The notes: generated from the sequence alone by a model not told the origin. DNA of 64,000 nucleotides from CBDBKL01 sp965206675 (GCA_965206675.1 CBDBKL010000006.1:275734-339733), one strand, 5' to 3'. Positions 26,443-35,045 are shown, counted from the first letter of the stretch. A program made the numbers and translations.

Positions 26443-27675
26443 ATGGAACAAAAAATTATGAAAAATTCTATAGAAAAAGTTATTACGACAGTTAAAAGAA
26501 CCTCTCTCATAAAGCACTTAATAGTCATCGTTACTATTTCCTTCTGCACAAACTCATCAAAAGCACTCACCAACGAAGAATGGGCACATATACTTCGCAC
26601 CATTGCCGTTGTTGACAACGAGGGACGTCTCGGAAATGGATTTTTCATAGCAACCAACTTATTAATAACCAGTTATCAAGTTATTAAAGATGATTCTTTG
26701 GAACAATTCTCTTCCCCAAATGCCGACGCAAATCAAACTGTGAATGGAGAGATAAAAAATACTCTAGTGAGAATTGCATCTATAGCTAAAGAAGATGTCG
26801 GCCAAGTTCTCGCCATTGACCCCCAAAATGATTTAGCTGTTATAAAAACAGCAGAAAGCCACTACCTCCCCATTATAATTGGAAATGAGCTCGATATGCT
26901 CAGAGGGCCCAATGCACTTGCTCTTTTCCAAGATTATAACACTATAAGCAAAACGCAATTTTCCTTAACATCATATAGACCTCAAGGTTTTATTGGAGCT
27001 CCTATTGGAAATAAACTTTTCCATACCACAATACCTGTATTACCAAACACGAACGGAGCTCCTATTTTTTCTAAAAAAGGATGGAAAGTTATTGGAATGG
27101 TTTCAGGTCAATCAATAAGAATAAGGCCGAATACCCCTCATGAATATAATCAATACGGTGATTTTATAAGTTATACCTTTGCTGTATCTATCAATAGAAT
27201 AAGAGCTTTTATCGAACGCTACAGAGACCTCTTGGAAAGAGAATCTGGTGCTGATCTAAGCTATATCTACTCTGAATCCAGTGTGAACGATACTCTTGAT
27301 ATGTACATTCGAACACCCGAGGATCAGTTTCGCTTAAGTTTAGTTTATAGACATGGCCAAGGAGGTGTCCCTAAGGATGACAAAAAAGCTTTTGAACTTT
27401 TAGAACAGGCATCAAGACAAGGACATACAGAAGCCCAATACCAACGTGCAAAAATGCATTACTTTGGAATAGGAGCTGAGCAAAATTATCAAAAAGCTTT
27501 TTACTGGGCCAACAAAGCCGCAAACGGAGGACATATAAAAGCCAAAATGCTAGTAGGACATATGCATGGAAACGGCCAAGGAACACCACGCGATATAAAC
27601 GTCGCAAGGGAATGGTTACAACGAGGAATAAATCAAGAGAATAGGGTATTCAGACTTAAGGAATGTGCCTATTAG
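26443..27675 (+). CDS. Exported trypsin-fold pseudoprotease fused to Sel1 repeats
   Basis: The product has 410 residues. A signal sequence ends near residue 41 ('NSSKA'). Residues ~50-245 follow the trypsin-like pattern 'GNGFFIATNLLITSYQVI', 'DPQNDLAVIK' and 'NGAPIFSKKGWKVIGMVSG'. The catalytic His is Tyr (Y78) and the Ser before G-x-P is Asn (N204), so only the Asp region remains and the protein is probably inactive. Residues ~308-400 are three Sel1 repeats ('YRHGQGGVPKDDKKAFELL', 'HYFGIGAEQNYQKAFYWA'). The C-terminal tail ends ECAY, like the ankyrin proteins of this window. Likely a binding or scaffold protein outside the cytoplasm. Confidence 0.8.
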   Translation: MEQKIMKNSIEKVITTVKRTSLIKHLIVIVTISFCTNSSKALTNEEWAHILRTIAVVDNEGRLGNGFFIATNLLITSYQVIKDDSLEQFSSPNADANQTVNGEIKNTLVRIASIAKEDVGQVLAIDPQNDLAVIKTAESHYLPIIIGNELDMLRGPNALALFQDYNTISKTQFSLTSYRPQGFIGAPIGNKLFHTTIPVLPNTNGAPIFSKKGWKVIGMVSGQSIRIRPNTPHEYNQYGDFISYTFAVSINRIRAFIERYRDLLERESGADLSYIYSESSVNDTLDMYIRTPEDQFRLSLVYRHGQGGVPKDDKKAFELLEQASRQGHTEAQYQRAKMHYFGIGAEQNYQKAFYWANKAANGGHIKAKMLVGHMHGNGQGTPRDINVAREWLQRGINQENRVFRLKECAY

Positions 27676-27775
27676 TTACTCCTCTACTCTATCTACCCAC
27701 ATTTTCCTTTTTCTAATAGATTCTAAAGAAGAAATTTTATAAACTTCTAACATCAAAAGCTATTAAGGACATAGA

Positions 27776-29272
27776 ATGCGCCAGATATATATCTCTATAT
27801 TTTTTATTTTTTTCCTTTGCACAGTTAGCTGTACAAAAAAAAGCTCCACTCCTCATCTCGTCATAGCTATTGAAAATGTTCCCAAAACACTTGACCCCCG
27901 ATATGGCTTAGGTGCCGTTGAACAAAGACTAACACAACTCCTGTTTAACTCTTTAGTACGACTAGGGCCTGAACTAAAAATCATCGGGGATGCTGCCAAA
28001 ACATGGGATTACAAGAATAAAACTTACACCTTTATTCTCCACAAGGGACTGACCTTTTCAAATGGTCGAAAACTTACAAAAGAAGATCTTCTTTATTCTT
28101 TTGAAGCCTATCGCAATAAAAAAGTCCCTCTACGTTCTATCTTGACACCTATAGAAAATATAAAAGTAGAACAACTACCCACAGAAGAATTTCAGGTATC
28201 TATCTCTCTTAAAGAATTCTCTGCAAACTTTCTTATTGATCTTAGCCTCTTAAAAATTCTTCCCAAAAAAGAACTCATAAAACTTGGGGAAGATTTTGGC
28301 GAAAATCCAATAGGAACAGGAAGCTTTTTTATCAAAGAAAAAACACAAAATACCATCTTACTAATCGCCAAAAAAGATCATGCCTTTCTCGTACCTAAAA
28401 CCACAGGTGTTGAGATAAAGATTATCAAAGATGACAATACAAGATATCTAAAACTCAGAAAAGGTGATCTTGATATCGCACAATCTCAAATCTCAGCATC
28501 TAAAGTTAAATTTTTTGAAAACAATCAAGATTACAAGGTTTTTAAGTACCCAGGACCATCAATGAATTATATTTTAGTGAATCTTCAAGATAAATTATTA
28601 AAAAAACACTCTATACGAAAAATTATAAATCTATCTATTAATAGAAAAGAAATTATAGACTTCAAATTAGAAGGGCTGGGTAGCCCTGCGACATCTATTC
28701 TCCCCCCCAATAATCCTTTTCATAATAAAGACTTGCCTTTACCAGAATTTAAACCTGACGAAGCAAAAACGCTCATCAAAAAACACAATCTCAAAGGTTC
28801 TAAACTCACTTTAAAAACATCAAACTCAAGAGAAGCTATTGAAATTGGACGAGTTATAGTCAATCAGTTAAATACTGTCGGCTTTGATACCGAAATTCAA
28901 AGTCTGGAATTTGGCACATTCTTAGAAAATTTAAAATTAGGAAATTTTCAAATGGCCATGTCTCGATGGGTAGGAGCCACTGACCCTGATATTTATCGCA
29001 TAGCTTATCACACTAAAGAGCTACCCCCTGGCCGAAACAGAGGAAGATATTCTAATTCCGAATTGGATATTCTTTTAGAAAAAGGTTTAAAAATACAAGA
29101 TGAAATGGATCGCATTCAACATTATATGAAAGTGCAAGAAATTATATATCAAGATCTACCGATGATTCCTCTTTGGTATAACACACAGGTCGCCATCATT
29201 AACAAAAGAGTTAAAAATTACACGCCCCCCATGAATGGAGACTTTAGTCCTTTGTTCTACGCCGAAAAATAA
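27776..29272 (+). CDS. Peptide/nickel-type ABC transporter substrate-binding lipoprotein
   Basis: This SBP_bac_5 protein (OppA/DppA-like) has 498 residues. The lipoprotein signal ends in 'FFLCTVSCTKK', with the lipid-modified cysteine at C19. The family opening 'PKTLDPRYGLGAVEQRLTQLLFNSLVRLGPE' region is present, as are 'YTFILHKGLTFSNGRKLT' and the late 'IQHYMKVQEIIYQDLPMIP'. 'aagga' precedes the ATG. No permease or ATPase genes are nearby, so the transporter partners must be elsewhere. Ligand is probably an oligopeptide; not provable. Repeat A1 starts ten bases after its stop. Confidence 0.9.
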   Translation: MRQIYISIFFIFFLCTVSCTKKSSTPHLVIAIENVPKTLDPRYGLGAVEQRLTQLLFNSLVRLGPELKIIGDAAKTWDYKNKTYTFILHKGLTFSNGRKLTKEDLLYSFEAYRNKKVPLRSILTPIENIKVEQLPTEEFQVSISLKEFSANFLIDLSLLKILPKKELIKLGEDFGENPIGTGSFFIKEKTQNTILLIAKKDHAFLVPKTTGVEIKIIKDDNTRYLKLRKGDLDIAQSQISASKVKFFENNQDYKVFKYPGPSMNYILVNLQDKLLKKHSIRKIINLSINRKEIIDFKLEGLGSPATSILPPNNPFHNKDLPLPEFKPDEAKTLIKKHNLKGSKLTLKTSNSREAIEIGRVIVNQLNTVGFDTEIQSLEFGTFLENLKLGNFQMAMSRWVGATDPDIYRIAYHTKELPPGRNRGRYSNSELDILLEKGLKIQDEMDRIQHYMKVQEIIYQDLPMIPLWYNTQVAIINKRVKNYTPPMNGDFSPLFYAEK

Positions 29273-29281
29273 GTGGACTGT

Positions 29282-29410
29282 GTGGACGGTTGAGAAAGTG
29301 CCATCTACTTCGTTGCAATCACTCAAACCTCACTCCGACGTAGGAAAAACTACGCCTCCGTTCAGTTTGAGCTTGAACGCCTCGTATCTGACACTTTCTC
29401 AACCGTCCAC
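29282..29410 (+). repeat. Family-A palindromic repeat, complete copy A1
   Basis: The outer arms 29282-29300 and 29392-29410 are perfect 19-base inverted complements (gtggacggttgagaaagtg). The core contains 'cgtaggaaaaactacg', a small central hairpin. The inner arms are only partly complementary, and the same asymmetric inner sequence ('cgttgcaatcactcaaac', 'gaacgcctcgtatctgaca') recurs in the other copies, so this is a true family. It lies directly after the stop of the peptide-binding gene. Confidence 0.9.
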
Positions 29411-29423
29411 CGCCCGTGTTAGT

Positions 29424-29540
29424 TCGATTGAAGATATGCGACCTACTTCGTTGCAATCACTCAAACACTCACTCCGACGTAGGTCCACTACGCCTCCATT
29501 CGGTTTGTACGCCTCGTATCTGACATATTTTCAATATTCC
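29424..29540 (+). repeat. Family-A palindromic repeat, copy A2
   Basis: This second copy lies 13 bases after A1 in the same orientation. It keeps 'ctacttcgttgcaatcact', the central 'cgtaggtccactacg' hairpin and 'gcctcgtatctgacata', with shorter outer arms (attgaagatatg 29427-29438 / catattttcaat 29524-29535). Together A1 and A2 fill most of the 309-base gap before the lspA-like gene. Confidence 0.85.
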
Positions 29541-29581
29541 GCTAGACTAATGACAAAACCCTTACTTAATCCTTAGAATTA

Positions 29582-30553
29582 GTGGGCAAACTCATTAAAA
29601 TAAAAAATATGACAAAAAGACAATGGCTCATCTATGTTTTTTTACCTCTCATTGGAGCATGGGGTGCTGATCGTATTACAAAAACGATGGCACTTGATCT
29701 TGATACTGTTCATCTCTATGGAAATATCGGTTTTACCACTTACCACAATCATGGAGCCATATTAGGGCTTTTCTCTGATCTACCTGATGTTTTAAGAATT
29801 GTTTCGCTCTCTACAGGAGGAGCTTTTCTTATTTTTACATTTTTTATTTTACAATACCTACTCCCCATACGCTCACTGGCTCTACGATTAGGGCTATCTA
29901 TAACACTGGGTGCAATCTTGGGAAATATTACAGATAGAATCATCTGGGGATATGTTGTTGATTTTATATTTATTAAATTAGATTTTTTAAAATTTATTAC
30001 GCCTTATTTTGCCGAAAGGGCCAGCCCTATCTTTAACGTATCAGATATTTTACAATGGGTAGGTTATATTTTTATTGCTTTTGGACTTATAAAGCATGGT
30101 AATGTTCTTTGGCCTAAAGATAACCTGAGAGAAACTTATTGGGTTAACAAAAAATTTCAAATGAGCTATTGCTTAAAACTTGTGTCCTTTGGATTAGGTT
30201 TTGGTATTATTGCTGGAACTTATTCTTATACCTTTTTAAAAGTAGCTATCAACAGTATTGCAGTCGTCAATACTGAACTTGCAGAAAAGCAATTTCTTAT
30301 TCCCTTTATATCTACTTTTGGTGTCATCACTCTCATCTTTTGCATCTTACTCTTTCTATTGGGCACGATTCTTTCCCACAGATCGGCGGGCCCTCTCTAT
30401 GCTTTTGAAATGTTCCTTGAAGATCTTATTGCTGGAAAACCGCGACAGCTTAAGCTACGCTCCAGTGATGATTTCACACATCTAGAAGAACTTGCAGACA
30501 AGCTAAATGAAAAACTTCAAACATCAGAAAAAAAACAAGCCAGTGGAACTTAA
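29582..30553 (+). CDS. lspA: Signal peptidase II (LspA) fused to a C-terminal HAMP-like region
   Basis: The product has 323 residues, about twice the usual LspA length. Residues ~15-170 are a prolipoprotein signal peptidase: 'NHGAILGLF' (56-64), catalytic D118 in 'LGNITDRIIWGYVVDFI' and D155 in 'FNVSDILQWVG'. It would cleave lipoprotein signals at the inner membrane. The extra part has two further membrane helices (~199-222 and ~240-262) around an extracytoplasmic segment, then a HAMP-like stretch (262-315, 'RSAGPLYAFEMFLEDLIAG'). The GTG start is uncertain; an ATG follows at 29609. Fusion of LspA to a HAMP module is unusual. Confidence 0.8.
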   Translation: MGKLIKIKNMTKRQWLIYVFLPLIGAWGADRITKTMALDLDTVHLYGNIGFTTYHNHGAILGLFSDLPDVLRIVSLSTGGAFLIFTFFILQYLLPIRSLALRLGLSITLGAILGNITDRIIWGYVVDFIFIKLDFLKFITPYFAERASPIFNVSDILQWVGYIFIAFGLIKHGNVLWPKDNLRETYWVNKKFQMSYCLKLVSFGLGFGIIAGTYSYTFLKVAINSIAVVNTELAEKQFLIPFISTFGVITLIFCILLFLLGTILSHRSAGPLYAFEMFLEDLIAGKPRQLKLRSSDDFTHLEELADKLNEKLQTSEKKQASGT

Positions 30554-30712
30554 TACAAATATGGCTTCTCTTTAATTCTAGTAATTTAAGGTTTTTCTTT
30601 TCCAAAGTCGTGTCAGATAGTATTCCTCAAGATACATCTAGAAAAATTTTAAATTCACAAAAATCAAGACAGACTTTTAACGTAAAAAACAAGTTGTTAA
30701 TATATAAAATTT

Positions 30713-30750
30713 AGAAAAGGTCATGGCAACTTCAAGCCATGATCTTTTCT
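30713..30750. terminator. Bidirectional intrinsic terminator
   Basis: The stem 'agaaaaggtcatggc' (30713-30727) pairs with 'gccatgatcttttct' (30736-30750) around an eight-base loop, with one G-T pair, flanked by A-rich and T-rich runs. It lies between the convergent lspA-like and 30761-31996 genes and fits a terminator for both. Confidence 0.75.
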
Positions 30751-30760
30751 TTATTACAGA

Positions 30761-31996
30761 TCACCCTCTTGCTCTATGTCTATGTTGAGGTAAATTAGGC
30801 ATACGGTACTTTTTAATAGCTATTTCAAATAATGTATCTAAAGATATATCTTGATTCTTTTCAAGTCTTTCTAAAATCTCTCTTGCAAATTGACGATTTC
30901 TCTCACTGGCCTCCAAAGAAACTCCATTTGTAAAAGTAGACGGATTATTTACCCTTTGGACAAAATGCCCATCAACTTCCATATCTCTTAAAAGACTTTC
31001 TCCCTTTTGAATTCGTAATAAAGGTATTTTTAATTCTTCAATATTTGTTAAAGCATCCCTATATGAAGCAATCTCATCTCTCAAGTAATTAGACCAGAAA
31101 GTGCTATTTCTTTCTTGATTATCAGCTAAACGCTTCTCCATTTTCTCAATTCTAGATCTTAAATATTCCCTTTCCTCAATGTAGTATTTTTGCGACAAAG
31201 AATGTGATGAATCTCGAAGAGATTCTAAAATTGAAATCAAATTTTCACGCGACCTTTCAATATTTTGATTTCCCTTTGTGCGAATTTCAGAAAGAGTTCC
31301 TTCCAGATAAACGAATCTGTCTAATAACTTATTAGGATCATCATCGATTTCATATAGAGATATTCTGTATACAGGTTGCCCCTCTTGATTAGATGATAAC
31401 ATTTGTGCCTGAGTTCCATAATGATCATATCTTCCATCAAAAACTCTTAATCCATCACTCTCGATTATTCGATTTAATAGCTCAGAAGAAGCATCTGAAT
31501 GACTCTGAAAAGCTACAAAAGCCATCATAGCTAATCTCCTGGTTGCTGAATGAGAATCTGATTGAGCAATACGGGATAAACCACTAAGGGCAGAAGAAAT
31601 GAGTTCTGGATATTTTTCTTTATATGTCTCTAAAAGCAATGCCAATGTGTAAACCAAACGAAAACGAATTTCTATATTTTTATTAACACGCATTCGAGTT
31701 CTCAAAACTACTTCTTCTTCATTATCAGCTCCGAATCTATCTGTTGGAGGAGTTGTTAAAATTTGTAATAACTCTATGCCTTTTTGGACCTCCTCTTTTG
31801 AAGCATCCTGTGTTTCAATCATATGATTAACAGCCCCTGCCACTTGTTCGGCAATAGGTAAAATTCTAATCGCAGGCTCAATGTGTAGATTAAGAATTTG
31901 CGCTCTAGCCTCTGGATCGGATAAAAAGTACCGTGCACCTGCTAAAGTTGTATTGATATTAAAAAAAGTAAAAACTAGAAAAGTAAAGATTCTCAT
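30761..31996 (-). CDS. Exported alpha-helical protein of unknown function
   Basis: The product has 411 residues from ATG 31996 (MRIFTFLVFTFFNINTTLAG), with a clear signal peptide and 'gggg' upstream. An in-frame TTG at 32008 is less likely. The mature protein is helical throughout. Residues ~100-200 look like HEAT-type helical repeats ('ALSGLSRIAQSDSHSATRRLA'), and ~230-320 is coiled-coil-prone ('RSRIEKMEKRLADNQERN'). No catalytic motif is seen. It probably acts in the periplasm, perhaps as a scaffold. Confidence 0.7.
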   Translation of the reverse strand: MRIFTFLVFTFFNINTTLAGARYFLSDPEARAQILNLHIEPAIRILPIAEQVAGAVNHMIETQDASKEEVQKGIELLQILTTPPTDRFGADNEEEVVLRTRMRVNKNIEIRFRLVYTLALLLETYKEKYPELISSALSGLSRIAQSDSHSATRRLAMMAFVAFQSHSDASSELLNRIIESDGLRVFDGRYDHYGTQAQMLSSNQEGQPVYRISLYEIDDDPNKLLDRFVYLEGTLSEIRTKGNQNIERSRENLISILESLRDSSHSLSQKYYIEEREYLRSRIEKMEKRLADNQERNSTFWSNYLRDEIASYRDALTNIEELKIPLLRIQKGESLLRDMEVDGHFVQRVNNPSTFTNGVSLEASERNRQFAREILERLEKNQDISLDTLFEIAIKKYRMPNLPQHRHRARG

Positions 31997-32336
31997 TGTT
32001 AACCCCAATCTTATGAATAAATTCGCTTACAAAGTTGTAACCAAATTCATTGACTTAAAAGTAATAAACCTACCTTCATTAAATCGGGCATGCCTATCCT
32101 GCACTTTAGTCTTTTTGTAAAATAATTTACCAATGATTATAAATGGTTGTAAGAAAAATGAATTTTTAAAGTGTTTTATTCTGAGTCAAATCAAAAGATT
32201 ACAGATGGTTATGAATTATAGAGATGCACATAAAGTGATCCCACCTCTTTCTAGAAAACTGATCCAAGATACGTCCTTGAAAACAGTTTCGTTTTTTAAC
32301 CCTCTATCTTAAGATAATTAAGAGGAACAAAATGCC
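31997..32336. other. Intergenic region without a recognisable gene
   Basis: About 340 bases, strongly AT-rich, lie between divergent genes. I see no repeat of families A or B, no RNA gene and no convincing ORF. A three-codon ATG-CCA-TGA at 32331-32339 overlaps the start of the next gene and sits at better spacing from 'agagga' than the gene's own ATG. Confidence 0.4.
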
Positions 32337-32993
32337 ATGAGATTTATCTTTCTTAGTTTTTTATTGCTATCTTGTTCAACAGGATCAAAACAAAGAAATC
32401 CTGCTACATTCATAAAAACAAAAGAAAATACAAATCAATATCTAGATATCAGAAGAGTGGAACTCCCTAAAAACTTGAAAGATAAAAGTGAAGAAAGCAC
32501 AGGAATTATTATCGACAAATGCGATATGGAAACAAACTCATGCCATCCTTTAGTTAACGAAGTGGTGACTTTTGAGGAGCTAAGAGGTTTATTACACAGA
32601 CATAATATCTCTTATTCAATAGCTGCCGTTACGCTATTAGCCAGTATACCTATCATTTTAAATGTTGGCGGAGTGGGATCTGGAGCTCTAGCTGTCGGCG
32701 GAGGCGTATTACTTATGATGGGCGTTACAGAAGTGGGGTTAAAAGTTTTAGCAGGTGTCGCCGCCGGTATAGCTATAGGAACTGGAATTACCTTAGGGAG
32801 AATGGCCAGAATTTTAACAAAGCAACCAGGGCGTCAAATGCCTTTGGGTTTTTTACCCAAAGATGGGCCTCTTTTAAGAAAAATTTTAAGCCAAAGGGAA
32901 ATTTTACATGTGGACACTCTCTCTAAATATGAAAAGGATTTTACAGAAATTATTCATATGATTGTAGAAAAAAGAGAAAGTACTGCTAGATAA
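32337..32993 (+). CDS. Lipoprotein with glycine-rich hydrophobic segments, unknown function
   Basis: The product has 218 residues. The lipoprotein signal is short (MRFIFLSFLLLSC, lipobox cysteine C13). Residues ~85-155 contain two long hydrophobic, glycine-rich stretches ('IILNVGGVGSGALAVGGGVL' and 'VLAGVAAGIAIGTGITLG') that could span or insert into a membrane, unusual in a lipoprotein. The C-terminus is charged. No family recognised. The stop is followed at once by a truncated family-B repeat. Confidence 0.65.
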   Translation: MRFIFLSFLLLSCSTGSKQRNPATFIKTKENTNQYLDIRRVELPKNLKDKSEESTGIIIDKCDMETNSCHPLVNEVVTFEELRGLLHRHNISYSIAAVTLLASIPIILNVGGVGSGALAVGGGVLLMMGVTEVGLKVLAGVAAGIAIGTGITLGRMARILTKQPGRQMPLGFLPKDGPLLRKILSQREILHVDTLSKYEKDFTEIIHMIVEKRESTAR

Positions 32994-32995
32994 AG

Positions 32996-33087
32996 CTCCT
33001 TCAAGCTTAGAACAAACGGTCTTTAACGGAGATACGCTCTGCGCTTTAGAGAACTGCGTTTTGAAATCCTTGAGAAAAGCTCCCTCC
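32996..33087 (+). repeat. Family-B palindromic repeat, left-truncated copy B3
   Basis: The right half (~33022-33087: 'gatacgctctgcgctttaga', then 'gaactgcgttttgaaatcct' and 'tgagaaaagctccctcc') closely matches B1 at 3960-4017. The left arm is shortened to 'gctccttcaagc', so pairing is mostly lost. It begins three bases after the lipoprotein stop. Confidence 0.65.
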
Positions 33088-33166
33088 TTTTGGATTTTCA
33101 AATTTCGCACCAATCAGATTGACTTCTTAAATTCATTTTATTCTAATTAAGAAATAAGGGGGAAAT

Positions 33167-33829
33167 ATGAATTTAGTTCTTTGTTTTATCGCTATTGTTC
33201 TATTATCCACTGCTTCACCCAACGCATATACATCAGATAGACCCAAAATGCCTACTATAGATAATGGCCCCAAAAGACCCTTCATGCCTAAGATACAAGG
33301 AGAACATGATCCCAACACAGATGAATTAAATGAGATGTTATTTGATAAAGCAAAATCTGGAACCCCAAAGGAAATACAAACCATTGTTGACCTAGGGGCT
33401 GATGTGCACACAAAAGACAAATCGGGGCGAACGGCATTGTTTTTTGCTGCGGCATTTGGAACTCTTGAGAACATGGAAAAACTTATTGATTTGGGGCTGG
33501 ATTTATACGCAAGAAATCGTTGGGGAGGAACGATTTTATTTTTTGCTGCAGCATTTGGAAGAAATCCTGACAGAATACCACAACTTGGTGCTATGGGATT
33601 AGATCTACACGCAACAGACAGAAATGGAAGAACAGCACTGTTCCCCGCCGCACGATTCGGAACCCCTGAGAACATACAGACACTTTTTGACCTAGGGGTT
33701 AATCCCAATGCAACAGACAAGTATGGAAACACAGCACTCGATTTTGCAATACATCCTAACAAAAAAATATTAATAGAGTTGCAATCCAAACATAAGTCTT
33801 CTACCAGCCCTGGATGCTATGATGGATAG
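33167..33829 (+). CDS. Exported ankyrin-repeat protein ending in a Cys-Tyr tail
   Basis: The product has 220 residues with a signal peptide (1-23, MNLVLCFIAIVLLSTASPNAY) and 'aaggggg' before the ATG. About four ankyrin repeats cover residues 60-205 ('LGADVHTKDKSGRTALFFAA', 'LGVNPNATDKYGNTALDFA'). The repeat wording 'FGTPENIQ' is shared with the partial gene at 1-631. The mature part has a single cysteine, in the C-terminal SPGCYDG. Probably binds a protein partner outside the cytoplasm. Confidence 0.85.
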   Translation: MNLVLCFIAIVLLSTASPNAYTSDRPKMPTIDNGPKRPFMPKIQGEHDPNTDELNEMLFDKAKSGTPKEIQTIVDLGADVHTKDKSGRTALFFAAAFGTLENMEKLIDLGLDLYARNRWGGTILFFAAAFGRNPDRIPQLGAMGLDLHATDRNGRTALFPAARFGTPENIQTLFDLGVNPNATDKYGNTALDFAIHPNKKILIELQSKHKSSTSPGCYDG

Positions 33830-33846
33830 ATATAAAATTATGTGAG

Positions 33847-34539
33847 TCACGTACATTTTTTGCATTCGTCTAAGTTATGCCTCGAACACTTTGGACAATT
33901 AAACAAAACATGTTCACCTGTAGTCCACACATACATCCCTTCTCCATAAAAATGAAAGGAGTCATCTTTTAAAGTGTATATCTCCACTGATCTATAAGCT
34001 GCATTACCTGTATCTGTTTTTAATACGGCAAACTCAGGGTACCCATCATTGTTGAGATCTTTCCAATAAATACCCTTTCTTATTTTCACAAAAACCACCT
34101 CTTTCCAAAACGGATCATAGCCTTCATTTTCTACTTTCATCTCCTGTAAAACTTTATTGCCAGATCTTAAAATCAAAAGATGATGTCCTATTGGTAATCT
34201 AGCCCCATCGGGATAGTGTTTTACCCCAAAGAAAAATCTTTTAATCTCTAATGTTCTGTTGTCCATTGGTTGAATTTTTGAAAGACCACAGGCCACATGT
34301 AGGTAATCAATAGTTGCCTTTATCCCCCTTTTTTCATCTTCTGATGTACAGTAAATTTTTTTGTATTCTTCTTTGCTGGGAGGATGATTCGCCTCAGAGT
34401 ATACTTCATAACTTTCTTCATCAGCATCTGGTGAAAAAGTATGATCTCTATTATAGGCACTATGGGTTATATGACGACATGAAATAAAATTCATAGTTAT
34501 AAAAACAATCACCATGAATTTACTGTTTAAGTGTTTCAT
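33847..34539 (-). CDS. Lipoprotein with FG-GAP/VCBS-like segment and Cys-rich C-terminus
   Basis: The product has 230 residues from ATG 34539. The leader 'MKHLNSKFMVIVFITMNFISC' ends in a lipobox cysteine. A longer in-frame start (34632) would bury it. Around residues 170-190, 'DLNNDGYPEFAVLKT' matches the DxNxDGxxD-like core of VCBS/FG-GAP calcium-binding repeats. The last 20 residues contain 'CPKCSRHNLDECKKC', a possible zinc knuckle or disulfide cluster, odd for an exported protein. Its start overlaps the 3' end of the transglycosylase-like ORF by 20 bases. Confidence 0.65.
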   Translation of the reverse strand: MKHLNSKFMVIVFITMNFISCRHITHSAYNRDHTFSPDADEESYEVYSEANHPPSKEEYKKIYCTSEDEKRGIKATIDYLHVACGLSKIQPMDNRTLEIKRFFFGVKHYPDGARLPIGHHLLILRSGNKVLQEMKVENEGYDPFWKEVVFVKIRKGIYWKDLNNDGYPEFAVLKTDTGNAAYRSVEIYTLKDDSFHFYGEGMYVWTTGEHVLFNCPKCSRHNLDECKKCT

Positions 34540-34838
34540 TATAATATCTGTACACTTTCTTCGCATGATCTTCCCCTTCTTTCCTCCAAGAATGATAATA
34601 CTTAAAACCATTAAAAATATTTTTTGAAACATCTTTTGATTTATACTTATTTGGTAGTCTTTTTATTTTATGACCTAACCATCGAATACCTGTAGCTATA
34701 TTGACCAATGGGTCTAAACGTTCATCTTTTTCTAAGTAAATTGGCAGAAACAGGGACAATGCCACTCTTTTTGGTTCTACGAGTATGGTCTTTGACATAA
34801 TGTTCGCCTATGGGACAAGAAGGATTACGTAACGCCAT
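34520..34838 (-). pseudogene. Probable frameshifted lytic transglycosylase-like remnant (two overlapping short ORFs)
   Basis: A strong ribosome site ('taaagga') precedes ATG 34838, opening a 38-codon ORF (MALRNPSCPIGEHYVKDHTR...) that stops at 34722. An overlapping frame, open from 34798 to 34520, encodes 'RLDPLVNIATGIRWLGHKIK' and 'NIFNGFKYYHSWRKEGEDHA', which resembles the C-terminal part of lytic transglycosylases ('DPxxNIxxGIRWL'). No full catalytic domain with its Glu is present. The pair could be one decayed gene with a frameshift, or two small genes. No poly-G run lies at the junction. Confidence 0.5.
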
Positions 34839-34952
34839 AATTTTCCTTTAATGAAGTTTTATAATTAACACAGAATGATTAAACTGCAAATCCTTTTCAT
34901 GAAATAAATTTTATAAACATAAAGTAAAATCGAACTTATTTCCTAAGAATAT

Positions 34953-34980
34953 ATGTCCGGATTTCGGACAATCCGGACAT
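34953..34980. promoter_or_regulatory. Palindromic operator-like site, GTCCG-N5-CGGAC
   Basis: 'atgtccggatt' (34953-34963) and 'aatccggacat' (34970-34980) are 11-base inverted repeats separated by six bases. Inside lies GTCCG-gattt-CGGAC (34955-34969), the same architecture as 56296-56310. It is ~115-140 bases upstream of the minus-strand start at 34838. The palindrome suggests binding of a dimeric regulator or a small hairpin. Confidence 0.5.
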
Positions 34981-35045
34981 TTTAAATACAAGTCGTTGTG
35001 AAAATGAAAATGACGTCAAGGCTTAAAGATAACAAATATAAAAAA

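Noticed and set aside
28702..28708. C7 run in the peptide-binding lipoprotein gene
   Set aside because: The frame is continuous on both sides; no evidence of disruption.
29235..29576. 113-codon ORF downstream of the peptide-binding gene
   Set aside because: It lies almost wholly in repeats A1 and A2 and overlaps the preceding gene; repeated amino-acid phrases simply reflect the repeat copies.
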